64,000 nt of DNA from Phoma sp. XZ068 (lineage: Eukaryota > Ascomycota > Dothideomycetes > Pleosporales > Didymellaceae), in NCBI GenBank assembly GCA_004835665.1, contig RBKR01000009.1, forward strand, positions 1,426,001 through 1,490,000, given 5' to 3'. The position numbers and the translations under genes were made by a program. Of the stretch, positions 24,067-34,960 are shown piece after piece (the first letter of the stretch is position 1; each line of letters opens with the position of its first letter). The notes below the pieces were generated by a model. It had not been told where the DNA came from and made no database searches. It worked only from the letters and a program-made list of their open reading frames with translations.

Positions 24067-24633
24067 ATGTCCATTAGGCAAGACCGTCCGGCATGTCTCC
24101 GTTGGAACATATTCGGAGATTTGCAGGATATCGAAATCGTGTCTGGAACCAACGAACACGGCCAAAAGATGCACACTCCACTATTCGAACATCCCATGGC
24201 AACACAATCACTCTCTCGACCGCCGCTGAGCCGAGTGGAGATCAGCAGTATGGATATCACAGAAGCCCAAGCTTGCAGGATCGTCTCGGAAGACTTTGAG
24301 TACCCGATGTTGGTTATTGAACATGAAGACGGAAATCCAATTACGGTTGGAGATTTTGGGACCCAAGTTCATGAACATCTGAACAAGTTCAAACGAATCA
24401 TCACTGCGTACAAGAAGATCATATATATAAGCTCTGATGCTAGTAATAGTTCTGCAGATATCCAAGCTACTGGACAAGGCCAGCAGAAACCCCAACAAGA
24501 ATTGAAAGACTATTTTAAGGAAGTCAGAGGTAACAGTTGGGAGCGCCACGTACTCGTCAACTTGTTCACTTTTGCCGAGGGCGAGTCTGGTCTTTCCACC
24601 AAGGCGTTCTGGCAGAAGCAGCGATACAGTTAA
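24067..24633 (+). CDS. Small hypothetical protein, family member 3
   Basis: The frame is open from 23938, but the best start is the ATG at 24067 (MSIRQDRPACLRW), because that places RWNIFGDLQDIEIV at the same distance from the N-terminus as in the member at 21535. This gives 188 residues. Later come YPMLVIEHEDGNPITVGDFG (about residues 78-97), matching PVVVRRKDGGVVTVGDVV of the other copy, then QVHEHLNKFKRIITAYKK in the helical position. A Gln-rich insert (GQGQQKPQQELK) distinguishes this member. The end (LVNLFTFAEGESG) aligns loosely with LGIELWTEGEDGES. Function unknown. No intron is needed. Confidence 0.6.
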   Translation: MSIRQDRPACLRWNIFGDLQDIEIVSGTNEHGQKMHTPLFEHPMATQSLSRPPLSRVEISSMDITEAQACRIVSEDFEYPMLVIEHEDGNPITVGDFGTQVHEHLNKFKRIITAYKKIIYISSDASNSSADIQATGQGQQKPQQELKDYFKEVRGNSWERHVLVNLFTFAEGESGLSTKAFWQKQRYS

Positions 24634-25524
24634 GCTAGTGGATGCTGCCAAGGACGGATGTGTACCTAGTCCCAACCTGGCTTGCAAAACTATTTTGTGC
24701 ATACGATGAGAAGATGTTCCGTAGCATAGATTCACTACTACCAACAAGGTGTTCCTCTGCACAGAACGAGCCTTCCCTTGCGACCTCCTTCTCAAACCGT
24801 CAATTTCCGCTCTGCTCTGTCTTGGCGGCCCAGATCATGGTAACGCTTAACGTAGCGTATTGACTTCTTGAAATTGGATGAATTTGCTCATCAACTAGCT
24901 CTGTCATCTCCACAGTACCCTACTGTTCAAGCATACATGAACCTTCTTCGGTTTTCCTCTCGTTAGCCACAAATGGCACTATCGAGTTTGCCCACGGCGA
25001 TCACTATCTGCTTTCTTTCTTTACTCTATTGCAGTGTTTGGTGCAGGCACAGTTCATTCAGAGATGGAACTTGGTAGGGTCCCCGGACACGAACGGCGTT
25101 TATGTGCCGAAGCCTCACTGGCGACGAACGAACACAAAGCCACTTCAGCCGGTCATTTCTCTCCAGCGTCAGGAACGTAATTTGTCATCCGTTTCAATTC
25201 ATGCGTCTCTCCTGGACTGTTCTGCGGTCTTTGAACACCCTTTTTGAACAAAATTCGAATAAATCGCTACATTCTCGCTAACGATTCCCATGGGTTGTGT
25301 TCGAGTGAGCCTATGCTGTTAGCAACTGACGAAGACTTGCAACTAAACGGGATCTAGATAAAACTGCCATAAGATGCCTGCCATATGCAACAACGTGCGG
25401 CAGTGGGAAGCAGACGCATCGGAATCACAGGGGACTGGGAAACAACCAGATGTCTTCACTTACGACAGCGGACAGAGATTTCGTATTCCGGAATAAAATA
25501 ATAAGGGTCCACAATTTTTAAGGC
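24634..25524. other. Intergenic region, nothing recognised
   Basis: About 0.9 kb of normal composition. Short frames only. No RNA gene, repeat or transposon text was seen. Confidence 0.45.
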
Positions 25525-25559
25525 GTGCCAGTCAATGTTCAAAAACGTGGAAAGGCACC

Positions 25560-26110
25560 TGGGCTAATCCAAGGTACGTTTGTTAGCTTCATTGGCGATT
25601 ACCCCGATCGACTGAACGAGAAGCTTGCTAATGTAGGTATAGATGTCCAGAGCCGGATCGACCTTTACTCGTACCGCCCCTTTACACCATCCATGGACAG
25701 TCTGAGCTATGACTCAGACGCAAACTTCCCCTGCCCGTAGAACCCAGCCAAGAGGTTGCCGATGGGAGGGGTAGCCCGCTCGCTGAAGCTCTACAGCGAT
25801 ATGGTTGAATGTACTCTTGCGACGAGTTTCCCCCTGCTTGCTGGGTAGAGGGAGGTATTGGCACCCAAGGACAAGGAAATGTCGAAAGTGACGGTACCTC
25901 AGGAACAACTTATTGTACGCTAATCGCAAGAGGCACGATAAAAGTCCCACGAGATGTCTTTACTTTGAGCAGATCATATGCTGACATCGCATTAGTCGTG
26001 ACGATGACCCCAGCGATGCCACAGACGCAACAGGCTCGGAGCAGAACTGGCAAAGTTACATACACGCGAGGCTGGGCATTAGGCTCAGAAACGCAGAGCT
26101 AAAAAACCCC
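25560..26110 (+). pseudogene. Remnant resembling a NucA/NucB-type nuclease domain protein
   Basis: At 25810-25855 the frame reads YSCDEFPPACWVEGG, resembling the CDEYPFAST-EGG signature of the DNase NucA/NucB family found in bacteria and as a tail domain in fungal secreted proteins. A second family-like block, GSEQNWQSYIHARL, lies at about 26035-26080 in a different frame. Upstream text (DYPDRLNEKLANVGI, about 25598-25642) is in yet another frame, and a TGA precedes MYSCDEF. So at least two frame changes and one stop separate the blocks. Introns could explain one of them, but no good donor and acceptor pair was found. I infer a decayed gene. Family assignment is tentative. Confidence 0.4.
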
Positions 26111-26224
26111 TTGGAGAAAGCACTCCGAGCGCAACAAACGCGCAATAGACAGATCCTTGTCCTCATACTGAGAGACACTATGAAATATGAGTATGTTGCT
26201 ACGTATCTAGGCAGCTCTCCATTT

Positions 26225-29200
26225 AGTAAATACTCTTTCCATATTAAAACACGTGGTCTCAGCAGTAATTACCCAGCAGCAGCCTCTGCTAAAGTTCGAA
26301 ATTTTGACCCATCCTGCTCTGCTAACAACCTCCACATTTTCCCCTTTATCCATGACCATGCCCAAACGGTGGCTCACTCACCGCTACGATGGTGTAGTGT
26401 TCAAATTCTGTGCTGATGACGTCTTGCATCAGGCGTTCGGTCTCATGGTCTACGCTTGAGCTCACTTCGTCAAGAAGGAGAACGCCACTTTCTGAATACG
26501 GGAAGATGCTGCTGCGACTTCGAGCCAGTACGCGACGGCATAGTAAGGCGCGACTAAGAGACAAAAGTTGGCGCTGGCCCGCGCTCGAGGTACTGGTACT
26601 CATGCCTGCTTCCAGACCGCCTCGCTGATCAACGAAATGCCACAGTTTCACAGCTTCAAGGACGCTCCGGCATTAGGCAGGCATAGACACCTGAAATGGG
26701 TCGATGTTGGAGAAGAAAGATTTCCGTCGGGCAGAAAGACAGGCTCTTGTGGAATAGTAATGAGACGCTGGCGAAGAGTCGTACGGTCGATGTGCTGAAG
26801 CGCTTGGCCGTCGATTACAATATTCGCTTTCGTGAGGGGCGTTGGGTCGAGGAGTCTGAGAAGAAGAGCAATAAGACTTGGCGCTTCCGGTGCGTCCACA
26901 GATGGCAACCTATTCTCCCGACTGGATATCGAATTTACCATTTTTGATCGCAAAGTCAAGCTCTTCTTCCAATTCAAGCTCTTCTCCTGACTTCTCATGC
27001 TTACTAAACATGGTTGAGCCCGGTTTTCTAAACAATTCATGACTAGAGAGGTTCTAACTCACTTATAGCTTGCGGATACGCCTTTGAACTCGCTCTGATC
27101 GCTGTGCGGCCAGTACTCGTCAGGAACGATATTCTCATGCTCATTATCCTCTGGCGTTGCCGTCTGCTCGAAATTCTTCAATCTTCCAATCGCGCCTAGT
27201 AAAGTCTCAAGCTGTGTATAGAATATGACGATGCCCGATAGGCTCTCGCCGAATTGCGTGAGTGAGACCAAGGATGCGCCGGCAATGCCAGTATTAGATT
27301 GTAGTCGCACAGCGAGTGTAGTGAGTACTGCTGCCATAATCATGACCACGACATCGAGAGCGAAATTTAACTACGATTGAATCATCAGAAGGAAATAGGC
27401 AGGCCGTTGGCTCGTGTCGATGAATCTGACGTTTTTCTTTAACTCTTCGGAGAGAAAGCCTGCGTTGCGTGTACATCAGCAAGTATTCTGATCAGCCATA
27501 GGGCGTGGTAATGTAGTAGATCGTTTGTGGGACTACAGATGGTCTGTCCCATTTTGTACAAACTTACCAAAAGCTCTGAATGTAGCGATGCCCTTTAGCG
27601 TATCAATGAAGTGTGTGCTGTGATCGTGTGTGAGTACAGAGTGTCCGACAGCTCGGTCGTATGTGGACTCACTATAGTGGCAATTTCGCTTCCAGGTCAA
27701 GCAGTATAACTTGTCTAGAAGTACATAGATAATATCTTGACAAAACATAAAGCAGCACTCCGAGAAATGGGTAGCGGACCAAACACTTTGTGAAAGACAT
27801 GCTTCTCGGTATCCGCGTCCAAACCGCTAAAACTATCGTCAAGCACAAGTAGGTCAGATTGAAGATACAAAGCTCACGCAAGCGACACATGTTGCTTTTG
27901 AACTCCAGAAAGTGTGATACCATCAGATCCGATGATGGTCTTGTCTGAATTTGGCAGCAATTTAAGGTCCACACTCAAACCCGTTGCATCCATAATCTCA
28001 GTGTATCTTTTGGGGTCAAACAGCGAATGACCAACGATATTCTCACGGATGGATCCATTGGAGAGGAATGCAACTTGCTCACAATATCCGATGCGATGAA
28101 TCTTTGCTCCGAGCTCTACACTGCTCTTGCTCAACACAAGTTCACCTAGCAGAGCTTTGCAGAAGGTCGGCTTCCCTGATTCGACAGAACCAACAACCAT
28201 GTTGAGCGAAAGCTTTTGGATTCTCGATGTTGATGTCTCTGAGTACGGGCTCATACGGTTCCAGCCAAACTCGCAATCTCTTATGGTAAATAGACTTCCC
28301 ACCCTTGATTTTGGTTTATCAACGACCAGTGCTTTCTCTAAGCTATCGTGACTGGCGTTGGAAGGCTCGCGGTAATCGACGGTGCTTTCAGACTCCAAGA
28401 AAGTCTGTATGCAATCAATGCACACCACACCAGCAAGGATCTGGGGTATAGACTGGAAGATCTGTCCGAGAGGGGTTGTCAACAGAAAAAGCCACGATAG
28501 ACTGGATAATATTCTAGTGGCATCCAGCTGTCTCTGAGCGAATGCAAGCGTCAAAGCTGGACTCAGGAAAAATGGAACGAATCCGAACAGGGCGGTCAGA
28601 ATAGTGATTTTTCGGAACGTTGATCCGGCTTTCAGTTCTTCAGCCCGAAGCTGCTGTATAAGCTCGCTGACTGCAGTTGATAGTCCGGATATCTTCGATT
28701 CCTCATGCTGGCGATTAGTGCTGCAGTCATGCCGACTCGCTTCTGGACTTGCGACATCCAAGCTTTCTGCGCTTTTCCAGTAAATTTCAGGAGATATTCC
28801 AAACACGCCATGCAGAAGATGACGGTATGCCATATAACCAGCAATAGCAGCTTGGAGAATACAAGCCCAAACCTCGTGTATGGTCCTCATGCCGTAAGTG
28901 ATTCGCTCAACGTCTGTGCTCATCAAAGTAACAGCAGCGCTGGTATCGCCAGCTCTAACACGAACCGTTGTTGCCTTTTCGTAGATCTCAGTGACCAGGA
29001 TTGCTCTCACCATGATACGAGTTCTATGATGAAAGTACCTTAAAACTCAATAAACGTCCGATAAGGCTAGACAGCGGTAAAGTAATTTGACCTACCAACA
29101 GAGAGCGGTGGAGATGGCTATACCCGAATAAATAAGCACACTCGCGCCAATAAAGCCGTAGCCGGCATTTGCTTCGACACCTTTCAGCCGGCCCAAGTGC

Positions 29201-30105
29201 TCCACCAGTTTTTCGATAAAGAAAGCCTGGCATATGTGGAAACCAAGCTGTGCTAGCCTTGGAAGAACGGGAAGTAGTAGAGGTCCTTTGAGTGTGTAGA
29301 CTAACGCTGGTAGGGGCTCAACTTTGGCTCTTCTTGATTGAGCATAACCAACTCGTTTTCGAAATTTCTGGTGGAGCAACTGGCCCTGCATCTCAATGTC
29401 GAGAGGAAAAAGGTCTTTGATTGTCAAAATCTGCGAGTAACCCCTCAGAAAAATCAGGTTGAGCCAGAAGAAAACTCCAAGTGAGAGTATACCGCTAGTC
29501 TCCACAGGACTGTGCTCCTTCTCTTCCCACTGGATCCATCTTGACTTCCATTGTGATTCCAGATATAGGATGCCACATTTCAGACTGAGGGCGGCAACGA
29601 AGATGCTGCGCCAAGCAATTTCGAGCTTTTTTTGGGATAACAAAAACAGCGTTCTGGCTTGCGCTGCATCCAGGAGCAGCGTCAGCACAATGTAGCTATT
29701 AAGCAGGACCGATGGCTTTCGGCTTTTGCTATGATCCAGAAAGCTTACGAAAACCATCGCTGACGCTGCGATAAGTTTTAATATGGAAGCCGCTGCGAAC
29801 AAACGAGTGGCGTGGAATGAGCCCACGGTCATGAGAATGACAAGTGAAGATTCGAGTCCAGTATAGACCAAAATTGCGCCCTGAGCAGCTTGTTATTAGG
29901 AAGAGGAAAATACTAAGATAGATGTGTGAACAGACTAATTTGATTGTGAGGCGATGCACAGGGGCATTCAACCACCGTAGGTTTCCGGAACTGGGTGCCC
30001 ATTCGCCATAGTGAGGCAAAAATGAACACGGCCGAAGGGATGACAGAAAAGAAAAGCTGCTCAAATTCCACATTGAAGTCGAATTGGGCTGGATTTAGTC
30101 GGAAC
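26225..30105 (-). pseudogene. ABC transporter, ABCC/MRP type, broken
   Basis: Minus-strand text covers TMD0 (FNVEFEQLFFSVIPSAVF, about 30050), TMD1, NBD1, part of TMD2 and NBD2 of a full-length fungal ABCC exporter. Lesions: no ATG in the N-terminal frame; a shifted stretch at about 28690-28850 carrying GKAQKAWMSQVQKRVGM, entered and left by frameshifts; NBD1 Walker A degenerate (GSVESGKPT) and signature altered (LSGVQKQH); a TGA at 27874-27876 where the family has arginine, followed in frame by LLVLDDSFSGLD (Walker B); the first TMD2 helices missing before HFIDTLKGIATFRAFG (about 27600); a TAG for tryptophan near 27370; NBD2 with a stop (GE*VAIC), Walker A as GRTGSAKS and frameshifts after it; and the H-loop SHRL in another frame near 26365. 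A likely genuine intron lies about 27012-27059. A functional transporter is excluded. Confidence 0.85.
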
Positions 30106-31560
30106 AAGCTTTCTTCGGCTGTCGAAAAAAAAGGGCATATTGTTGCGAGTCACTCGACTCAACAATTTGGGTTTGAAGCGATGTCCTGGGTAGGTTGCTG
30201 TCTGCATCAAGAATGGCGGATGAAGGGCAGGTAGTAAATCACACAATGTGCTGAGGCTACTGTACTAGCTCATCAAGGCTGGTGGTAGTCATCTTTGGTC
30301 GTATGATATACTCTACACGCCAGTGAGTTGGTTGTCAGCAATGCAACAGCACAGTACTTTCTGGGAGGTTCAAGGCATGCAGGGCCAATTTACAAATTGG
30401 GCTAGCCGGGTGTCAGGGCTATCTGACTAGCTACAAAAGGTTGCATGAACATATTGTCAAAGCGGTGGCACAGTTCCCGCGGTCTTGGCTGTCATTTTCG
30501 TGAAACGATATGTCCAATTAACTTCTTCCATAACAGGTGCTTGATGTTGTTCAAGGATCCAAGATGTGCTTGTTCTTTGCTTGAATCAAACCATAAGATA
30601 ATTGTTGGAGGATTGAGTTGATTCGCAGGCTGGATCCAACATCAGACAAAGGCGGCGCGGCTCTAGCACATCGGACCGACGATAGAGTAACATGCATGAT
30701 AAGCTGGGTCGAGACCGCATGTCTTCGAAAACCGCGTTTTCTCCGGTTAAGTCTTCCAATGCGAGATAATAGTAGAAACCCATCCCATACGCATCGGACA
30801 AGGAACACCCGGCGATTGCGCAAGATGCTTCCATGTGCGATAGGATCGACACTAAACACTTGAATTGGCAGTTAGGACAACGCCAAAATATGCCCCGTAG
30901 GATCGCGCCATGCTCCCGTGGTTGCCGGTGGTGATCGCCGACACGTTCATGTACTTGGACACCAACACTGGGCAGCTACGGCAAACTGCATATATTATCA
31001 GCCTTAAAGAGTAAGCCAGTGTGGTAAACGTTTGCAGGATATACTGTAGCGTAGAAGATTCAATCCTGACTTTTTACTATGGGTTGGTGGAGACTTACCT
31101 GTATTTTCAATTTCAGCAGTAGCTTCAGAATAAGTAGCTAAATAAAAAAAGATCTTTTCCTAAAGAGTTAATAGAATTTGAGTAGTTTAGTTATGTATCA
31201 GTGTCGTGATTTTCCATCAGGGAACAGAAATCAAACGTCCGTTTGTTAGCAAGGTACTCGTAATACTTATGTAGTCTCAACAATATGTAATGATCACATT
31301 GAAGATGTTAAAAAATTTGGGTAGGTACTAGTATTAGGTAGGGCATAGTCATTCCTGGTATGGATTTCATATTGTCATACCAAGGATGATTCCGAAGTTG
31401 CGCCAATTTCGGCTATACTCGTAGGAAAAGTTGGAAACTATGTATGTGATGTCGCTTACTGTATTCCAACCAGCAACCAACACTTGATTAACACTTGCTC
31501 ACATATTAGCGGTGACGTTTAGGTAGGAGGGATCTGATGAGACGAAAGTTGAACACTCAA
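30106..31560. other. Intergenic region without a supported gene
   Basis: About 1.45 kb between two broken ABC genes. A minus-strand frame at 30586-30852 (SLSDAYGMGFYYYLALED) looks weakly protein-like, but I cannot place it in a family. The rest shows only short frames, with AT-rich patches near 31080-31330. Confidence 0.4.
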
Positions 31561-31574
31561 GCTCCCTGCCATGA

Positions 31575-32205
31575 AACTCATTGACCATGCTCGACTCGAA
31601 TCCCGAAAGGATCGGGCTCAGCCAACAAGTCCAGGATACTCATCCACGTAGGTATGGAACTGGAAGGAAAACCCCGGTATAGATTACGAGGATAAGAAGG
31701 ATTATCGGAAAGTGGCGCAGTTGCTTCCGATATCGTCTTCGAAATGGGAGCGAAGAAACGGAAGTACGCACTCATCTGTATGATCTTGTTAGTTTGAACA
31801 TTGCAAAGCAAATTATCAGCTACTTACCGCTAAATCAATCGTTAAGGAGACTAGGACGAAGAAAACGAAGGCCCTGGTTCGCGTCGAAGGTTGGCCATGA
31901 AGAACAAAGTTAAGATTCATCCACAGCGCGTTTACAAGCGTGCTCGGAAGATCCATGACCATAGACGCGATGGACTTGGCGCTTGAGTGATATATTTCAT
32001 AGCTACTATGCTTTTCAACAACGTTCCGTTTGGCGTAGAGAGAAATAATCTCAATCATGGACCTAAATTCGTCCAACAGCACCACCATAAATGCCACTGC
32101 ACCGCGGTGATAAAAATGATAATGTGGTTTCTCAGAGGTTGTAGAAGATACTGGCCAGAACCAAGGCTTCGAAGAAATTGTTGATGATCGTTACAATCAA
32201 CACGC
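31575..32205 (-). pseudogene. PDR-type (ABCG) transporter fragment, second membrane domain only
   Basis: Minus-strand text matches the TMD2 entry of pleiotropic drug resistance transporters: FEALVLASIFYNL (about 32170), then a TGA and a frame change, HRGAVAFMVVLLDEF, VVEKHSSYEIYHSSAKSIAS (about 31990-32040), MVMDLPSTLVNALWMNL, an intron of about 52 nt (donor GTAAGT, acceptor CATACAG, about 31775-31830), then MSAYFRFFAPISKTIS. Neither nucleotide-binding domain is present on either side and the text stops near 31575, so this is a truncated relic, about one seventh of a normal 1400-1500 residue PDR protein. The retained splice signals show it descends from a genomic gene rather than a retrocopy. 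Confidence 0.75.
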
Positions 32206-32503
32206 TTGTATCATTTCAAAGTTTCGGCACCTCTCGCCACATGCATAACTTAACCTTACCCCAGTAAGGCAAAGTGTAGGGCGACTTTTTGCGCTGGTTT
32301 CGAGACCTTTTATATCAAACTAGCGAGACTAAGATCTTTTATGTATTTATCATGGAACGGACTTTGGATTTGATTTGTTTAAACAGCTGCAAAGCTGCTT
32401 TTCTATCAATCTCCATACACAGAGCATTCTATAACGTACCCTCGGGTCAGTTGAGCCCAGTTATAACAACCGCAGCTCTACATCTAGCCTCCTCTTTGTC
32501 AAA

Positions 32504-34096
32504 TCACTTGCCATTCATAGTCCCACGTTTGTAGAGTGCAGGTGTTACAATAAACTCAACGAATCGCGTTTTAAGCTCTTCCACACCGACCTTGTCATTA
32601 TTTCTCTCATCTTCCATGCAGGTGGGATTGAATCTCAACGGTGGAACCGTCCCAACCCCTCCTGGTGCCCAAGGGAGACAGACACTCCAAAGAGCTCGTT
32701 GACGACGAAGAACCTGTGCCAATTGCACAGCACCGGTAAAAATTGCGTACAGCTTATCCTCGTCAACTTTCATGCTTTCTGGCGTCCCTCCCTTGTACCA
32801 CGCCCTTATAGCATCCATCACCTCCGATACCGCAAGCCCGACTAGAGTTGGCACCTGGCTAACGGGCCCTCCATCTTGGATGTGTACTGCTTTCCCCAGA
32901 AGCTCAGCAGTGAAAGCTCGCAGTCGTTAAAGGACTTGTATGGCACTAATCGGCGATCTATTCCTCGGTATTAGTAAATGTAGCGCAGAATTTCGAGGGT
33001 ACTAACCCGCAAGCAGTAGACGATCTTCCAGGAACCGAAAACTGTCTGCAATTGGTTTCACTAACCATGCATTCTCTGCGAGACCTCCTGCTGGGCCTTC
33101 GAGGTTGCGGAACAGTCTTATGCACATAACGTATCCTGTCCATCCCCGGACAACGAAGCGTTTCTGTTTCTTGTTTACCGTGGTATCCTCCAGATCACGA
33201 AACGTGATGTACATGGGAGTAACCCTCTAATAGTCCTAGAATCGCTCTTCCCGTAAAGTTCTCACATTACCATTGCTGAAGGCTTGCAACCTTTTCTTGA
33301 TTTCGTTCATGAGTGTGATGAACATTGTGCACACATCATCGTCGCTTGCCTGCTCACCAAGAAAGTACTCCCTGTTTTCCATGGTCGACTGCATATGATC
33401 TGCTAAGCGTACGGCTCGCTCAACGCGGTCCCGCTCTTGGTTGAAGTCCGCCCGCAATCTACGATTTTCTTCCTGGTGCTGAATCACTATTAGTTCAACC
33501 GCCTCAAACTTGTCCCTATAGTAGTTCCTATCCTCTCTCAGGCGTTCTTCTTCGTTTCAGTAATGTCTCTGCTTGGAAGACATGTCAGGTCATAAATCGC
33601 CTCGTTCTTCGACTTGGAACATTTTCTTGAATTTACTACCTATACGCCCAACATCTACGACTCCGCGGTCATAAGTGGGATCACCTCGCTCTTTCTTGGA
33701 AAGTTTGCCATTTCTATGACGAGAATGGGGTCCGTAAGCCAGATAGTCTGTATAATGTTGCTCTCCTAAGTATTATTCAGAATATATGCGAGCTAGGGCT
33801 GCTGTGATGTTAGCATAAGTCTTTCAATAGACGCTCGCGACCTCACGTTTATAGTTATCTACAGGTGCGACTTCGTGGGCTCTATAGCCACGACCCTAAG
33901 GTGGAGGACCATGAGGTGGATGCCCTGGCGGTAATGAGGCAGGAGGTTGTGCCTGTTAAGAGGGTCGGGGCGAAGGTCCTGGCAAAGAGCCTTGGAACTG
34001 CCCCTGATGCGTATTTGATGGAGCAAGAGCTGGAGCTTTTGGACGTAATTGCTTCTCTGTCGATAGCCGCGCTTAAGAACTCTCGGATCCTGCCAT
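32504..34096 (-). pseudogene. Proline-rich/coiled-coil fungal hypothetical protein with nine in-frame stops
   Basis: From ATG at 34096-34094 (MAGSESS) one minus-strand frame stays coherent to about 33006 except for nine stops: TAA after ESS, TAA (RPS*QAQ), TAG (PPP*GRG), TGA (VY*KTY), TAA (SE*YLG), TGA (DL*PDM), TGA (HY*NEE), TAG (RF*DY) and TAG (DY*RV). The order is a Pro-rich N-terminus, a basic segment, a coiled coil (EERLREDRNYYRDKFEAVE and ENRRLRADFNQERDRVERAV), then a conserved fungal domain (FITLMNEIKKRLQAF). An intron with a perfect branch point (TACTAATACC, about 32955-33005) precedes a frame-shifted last part with LRRQRALWSV and FIVTPALYKRG. All stops can be C-to-T products of Gln or Arg codons, seven of nine with a pyrimidine before the C. 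The family is widespread in Pezizomycotina with unknown role. Confidence 0.78.
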
Positions 34097-34179
34097 GTCT
34101 ATCCCTTTGAGGGAGATAGAATGAGGATAAAAAGGGTGCCGGGAGTAGGCTAAACACAATGTTACAGACCGTCACCAGG

Positions 34180-34960
34180 CTTGCTTTGTGACAGTTGTCA
34201 CTTACACGGCTACTGCAACTATGCAGCTACTATCTACAAGGGCATTACTAGTAGAACTAGAAATAGCTTGATAATATACAAGTGTACATGCTCTTCAGGA
34301 TAATAGACGCACGTTCAAAGGTAGCCTAGCTCTCAGCTAGAAGGCCTAAGTTCGCTTGCCCCAGCTTGCTTGTGTCAGGCCTACATGTGTAGTACTATAT
34401 AAAAACAATCAGAAAGCTCTATCAGGTATGTGGAGACAGCTCTTAGGCTACTAAATAAGAGATGTGGAGAAGCGAGCCTGCACAATAGGGTTTAGCCTTG
34501 TAAAATACCACAGGGCTAAAACGTCTGGACTTCGCCCAGGTCAACTTGCATTGCGCGATTTAATTATTAACTTTTGAAGAAGGCACCAGAATCATCGGAA
34601 TTAAGTTCCAACCCTACCCGATGCAGGTCATATCACAGGCAGGCTCTAGCGTAAGTGTGTATATAATGCTTACGGTCATGATTCCAAGGCTGCCTATAAG
34701 GCTGTTTCGGTGAAGATCAATTCTGTGTACATAACAGCTACTCATCTACTAGAAAGAGATACATCAACTAGACCCAGTATCAGCCATCTATCCGGTGAAA
34801 ATCTCCGTGAGGCCAGGAGATAATCCACAAAAAGTCGCCAGTATGCTGATGGCTAATAGAACAAAAGAAACCACCTTTGCTAGCCCTGACAACAGACCTA
34901 ATAACAGCCCCGACTTCTTTTGCTAGATCTCCTGACAAACCTCACTACCGACGGGGCGCT
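34180..34960. other. Intergenic region, possible repeat remnant
   Basis: About 780 bp with no usable frame. Text at 34230-34560 (ctagctctcagctagaagg and similar) has the feel of a degraded repeat, but no terminal repeats or second copy in this window were found. Confidence 0.4.

Noticed and set aside
33865..34110. 81-codon plus-strand frame
   Set aside because: Antisense to the Pro-rich N-terminus of the nine-stop pseudogene, which gives a coherent explanation on the minus strand.
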